NCBI GenBank assembly: GCA_039805165.1
Contig: JBDLUS010000151.1
Location: forward strand, 1 to 25,987
Source of the DNA: CAIZGX01 sp039805165
GTDB taxonomy: Bacteria > Bacteroidota > Bacteroidia > Flavobacteriales_D > Sanyastnellaceae
DNA: 25,987 nt
Direction: 5' to 3'
This document shows positions 24,460 to 25,987 of this stretch, in pieces (the first letter of the stretch is position 1; each line of letters begins with the position of its first letter). Under the pieces are notes generated by a model, which was not told the DNA's origin, did not search any database, and was given only the letters and a program-made list of their open reading frames with translations. The position numbers and the translations under genes are program-made.

Positions 24460-25841
24460 TGAAATTATTTTATAAATATTTACTGTTCTTGGGAATCGTT
24501 CTTCTGAATGCTTGTGGTGGGAAAGACACCGTTAAAACCGTTACTCCTCCTCCTCAACCTAAACCAGAATGGGTATCTACCCGACCTGTAAATTCTTCTT
24601 ATTACATTGGAATAGCGACGTGTTCTAAAACCACTCAGCCGGCAGATTACCAGGCCATCGCAAAAAAGTTGGCATTGAACGATTTGGCAACAGAAATTTC
24701 TGTCAAGGTAGAAGGACAAACTTTCTTCAATACCATGGAGGTAAACAAAGCCTTCAGTGAAAGTTTCAGTTCGAATGTAACGACATCTTCTTCAGAACTT
24801 TTGGAAGATTACGAAGTTGCCGGAATATGGGAAGACAAGGACCTTTACGCCGTTTATTATAAATTAAACAAATTCGATTATCAATCGAAAAAAGCTCAGA
24901 AAAAAGAAAATACATTAAAGTCTGCACTTGACTTTTTGAAAAAAGGTAGAGAAGCAAAAAAATTAGGCAACATTCCTTCTGCCGTTGACCTTTTCTATCA
25001 CGGACTTTTCGCATTGAAGCCATATTGGACAGAAGTGAATCAGATGAAAGATGAAAACGGAAACGACATTTTCATTGACAATGAATTGTTCTCAGAAATT
25101 CGAGCTGTATTAGCTGACCTTCGGTTTGAAACGCCCCTTAAAAACATTGTGCTTTCTTCTTCCAACACTTTTAAGGCACAAGTGCCTGTTATGGTGACAT
25201 ACAAGGGTGAAGGGGTGAGAGGAATAAACGTGAAGTATTCCTATCAAAGAGATAATTACATGAAACCGAAAACGGTGATGTCTGACAATGATGGGATTAT
25301 TCTAGCCGATATCGATAACGTTAGTCTGAAAGCTAAAAACAACGCACTAGAACTAAGCTTAGTAATTGATGCACTGGTTCCTCAAGATTTGGATTCTGAT
25401 TTAGCCACGGCATTGATCAATGGTATTAACACAGACCAGCGAAAAATACCGATTGAAATCCTTGCTCCTAGTTTCTTTGTGAGTTCAAATGAATTTAAAC
25501 TTGACGGTACTAAAACGTCTACTCTAGCAGAGATTACAAGAAACACCCTAATAAGCAAAGGGATGAGAATCGCGACAAGTGAAAATTCTGCGGACTATGT
25601 TGTATACATAAACACCAATCCTAGAGCGGGTGAAGACATTCAAGGCTTTAAAGTGGCTTATCTAGACGGGAAAATTACCGTAAATGACACCAAAACAACT
25701 TCGGCGATTTTCGAGTATAGTATTTCCGGTGTAAAGGGCGTGCAACTTTCTCATGAAAATGCAGTCTTAGAGGCGTACAAAAAAGTACGGGAAAATATAG
25801 AGACGGTCCACATAAGCGAAATAATTAAAATTATTTTGTAA
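24459..25841 (+). CDS. LPP20 family lipoprotein
   Basis: A 460-aa predicted lipoprotein with lipobox LLNAC (C19) and a proline-rich stretch after it. Residues about 36-150 resemble the LPP20 domain: PEWV, then YYIGIATC, then an AxxxALNDLATEISVKV helix-strand segment. The remainder, about 150-460, is a mixed region that may carry an Ig-like beta domain (about 235-310) and a late alpha/beta domain. LPP20 proteins include Helicobacter Lpp20 and the flagellar FlgP; genes for CsgG-like partners are often nearby. It is translationally coupled to the CsgG-like gene. The function is inferred only at the level of envelope assembly. Confidence 0.83.
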   Translation: MKLFYKYLLFLGIVLLNACGGKDTVKTVTPPPQPKPEWVSTRPVNSSYYIGIATCSKTTQPADYQAIAKKLALNDLATEISVKVEGQTFFNTMEVNKAFSESFSSNVTTSSSELLEDYEVAGIWEDKDLYAVYYKLNKFDYQSKKAQKKENTLKSALDFLKKGREAKKLGNIPSAVDLFYHGLFALKPYWTEVNQMKDENGNDIFIDNELFSEIRAVLADLRFETPLKNIVLSSSNTFKAQVPVMVTYKGEGVRGINVKYSYQRDNYMKPKTVMSDNDGIILADIDNVSLKAKNNALELSLVIDALVPQDLDSDLATALINGINTDQRKIPIEILAPSFFVSSNEFKLDGTKTSTLAEITRNTLISKGMRIATSENSADYVVYINTNPRAGEDIQGFKVAYLDGKITVNDTKTTSAIFEYSISGVKGVQLSHENAVLEAYKKVRENIETVHISEIIKIIL

Positions 25842-25889
25842 GTTTGGCATAATAACTGAAAACAACAATTCAACTAATATCTAGACAAA

Positions 25890-25987
25890 ATGAAAACACG
25901 TGTTACCCTTTTAGCAATTGCTGCAGTGACAATGATTGCTATCCCTTCTTGTAAGAAGAACAAAGACGAGGTAAAAACTCCAGATCC
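25890..25987 (+). CDS. Lipoprotein, N-terminal fragment (cut by window end)
   Basis: An open frame from ATG 25890 runs to the window edge (32 complete codons). It encodes a signal sequence (MKTR, hydrophobic core) with lipobox AIPSC and then a charged KKNKDE start of the mature part. It lies 48 nt after the LPP20 gene on the same strand, so it may be the fourth gene of that operon. LpoB-like or other envelope lipoproteins are plausible, but the visible part cannot decide. Confidence 0.7.
   Translation, partial: MKTRVTLLAIAAVTMIAIPSCKKNKDEVKTPD

Overview
The window looks like a chromosomal segment of a moderately AT-rich member of the Bacteroidota, most likely order Flavobacteriales; I cannot place the family. 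Supporting signs are a C-terminal type IX secretion (T9SS) sorting domain, promoter elements of the Bacteroidota form TTG...TAnnTTTG, no obvious Shine-Dalgarno sequences, a flavobacterial-style carotenoid operon (crtI-crtB-hypothetical-idi-crtZ-crtYcd), the bacillithiol deacetylase BshB1, a long (402 aa) IspH, and DUF4476/CsgG/LPP20 envelope proteins. Genes are densely packed, with many 1-4 nt overlaps. There is no gene-free stretch over 300 bases, and I saw no insertion sequence, phage gene or CRISPR array.

Layout, left to right. (1) 1-2696: the 3' end of a large T9SS-secreted CotH-kinase-family protein. (2) 2729-4296: panB (pantothenate/CoA) overlapping an RluA-type pseudouridine synthase. 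(3) 4369-5319: trxB with a clear promoter. A symmetrical terminator follows, then a convergent tRNA-His with its own promoter. (4) 5540-7869: a GT4 glycosyltransferase and an overlapping MOP-type flippase. They converge, with a 9-bp overlap, on bshB1 (minus). (5) 8630-9595: a secreted M23 endopeptidase with a LysM domain. (6) 9676-14247: a six-gene carotenoid operon predicted to lead to zeaxanthin; it includes an unexplained secreted protein and overlaps the next gene tail-to-tail by 17 bp. (7) 21776 down to 14231, all minus: saccharopine dehydrogenase, a secreted hypothetical, ispH, mutL, two rhomboid proteases and a membrane-anchored EEP-fold hydrolase. (8) 21893-25987, plus: an asparagine/glycine-repeat DUF4476 protein, a TPR-CsgG-like lipoprotein, an LPP20-family lipoprotein, and the start of a further lipoprotein.

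How the parts may fit together. IspH makes IPP/DMAPP, Idi balances the two, and CrtB/CrtI/CrtYcd/CrtZ turn geranylgeranyl diphosphate into hydroxylated C40 carotenoid; crtE is not in the window. TrxB and BshB1 both serve thiol redox, although they are not in one operon. The right-hand cluster is the best candidate for an undescribed system. It pairs an exported protein carrying three hairpin-like G-x-N-x-N repeats with a CsgG-like lipoprotein and an LPP20 lipoprotein, which recalls curli export or the FlgO/FlgP/FlgT-type envelope assemblies. MutL is also notable because its C-terminal endonuclease motif is badly degraded.
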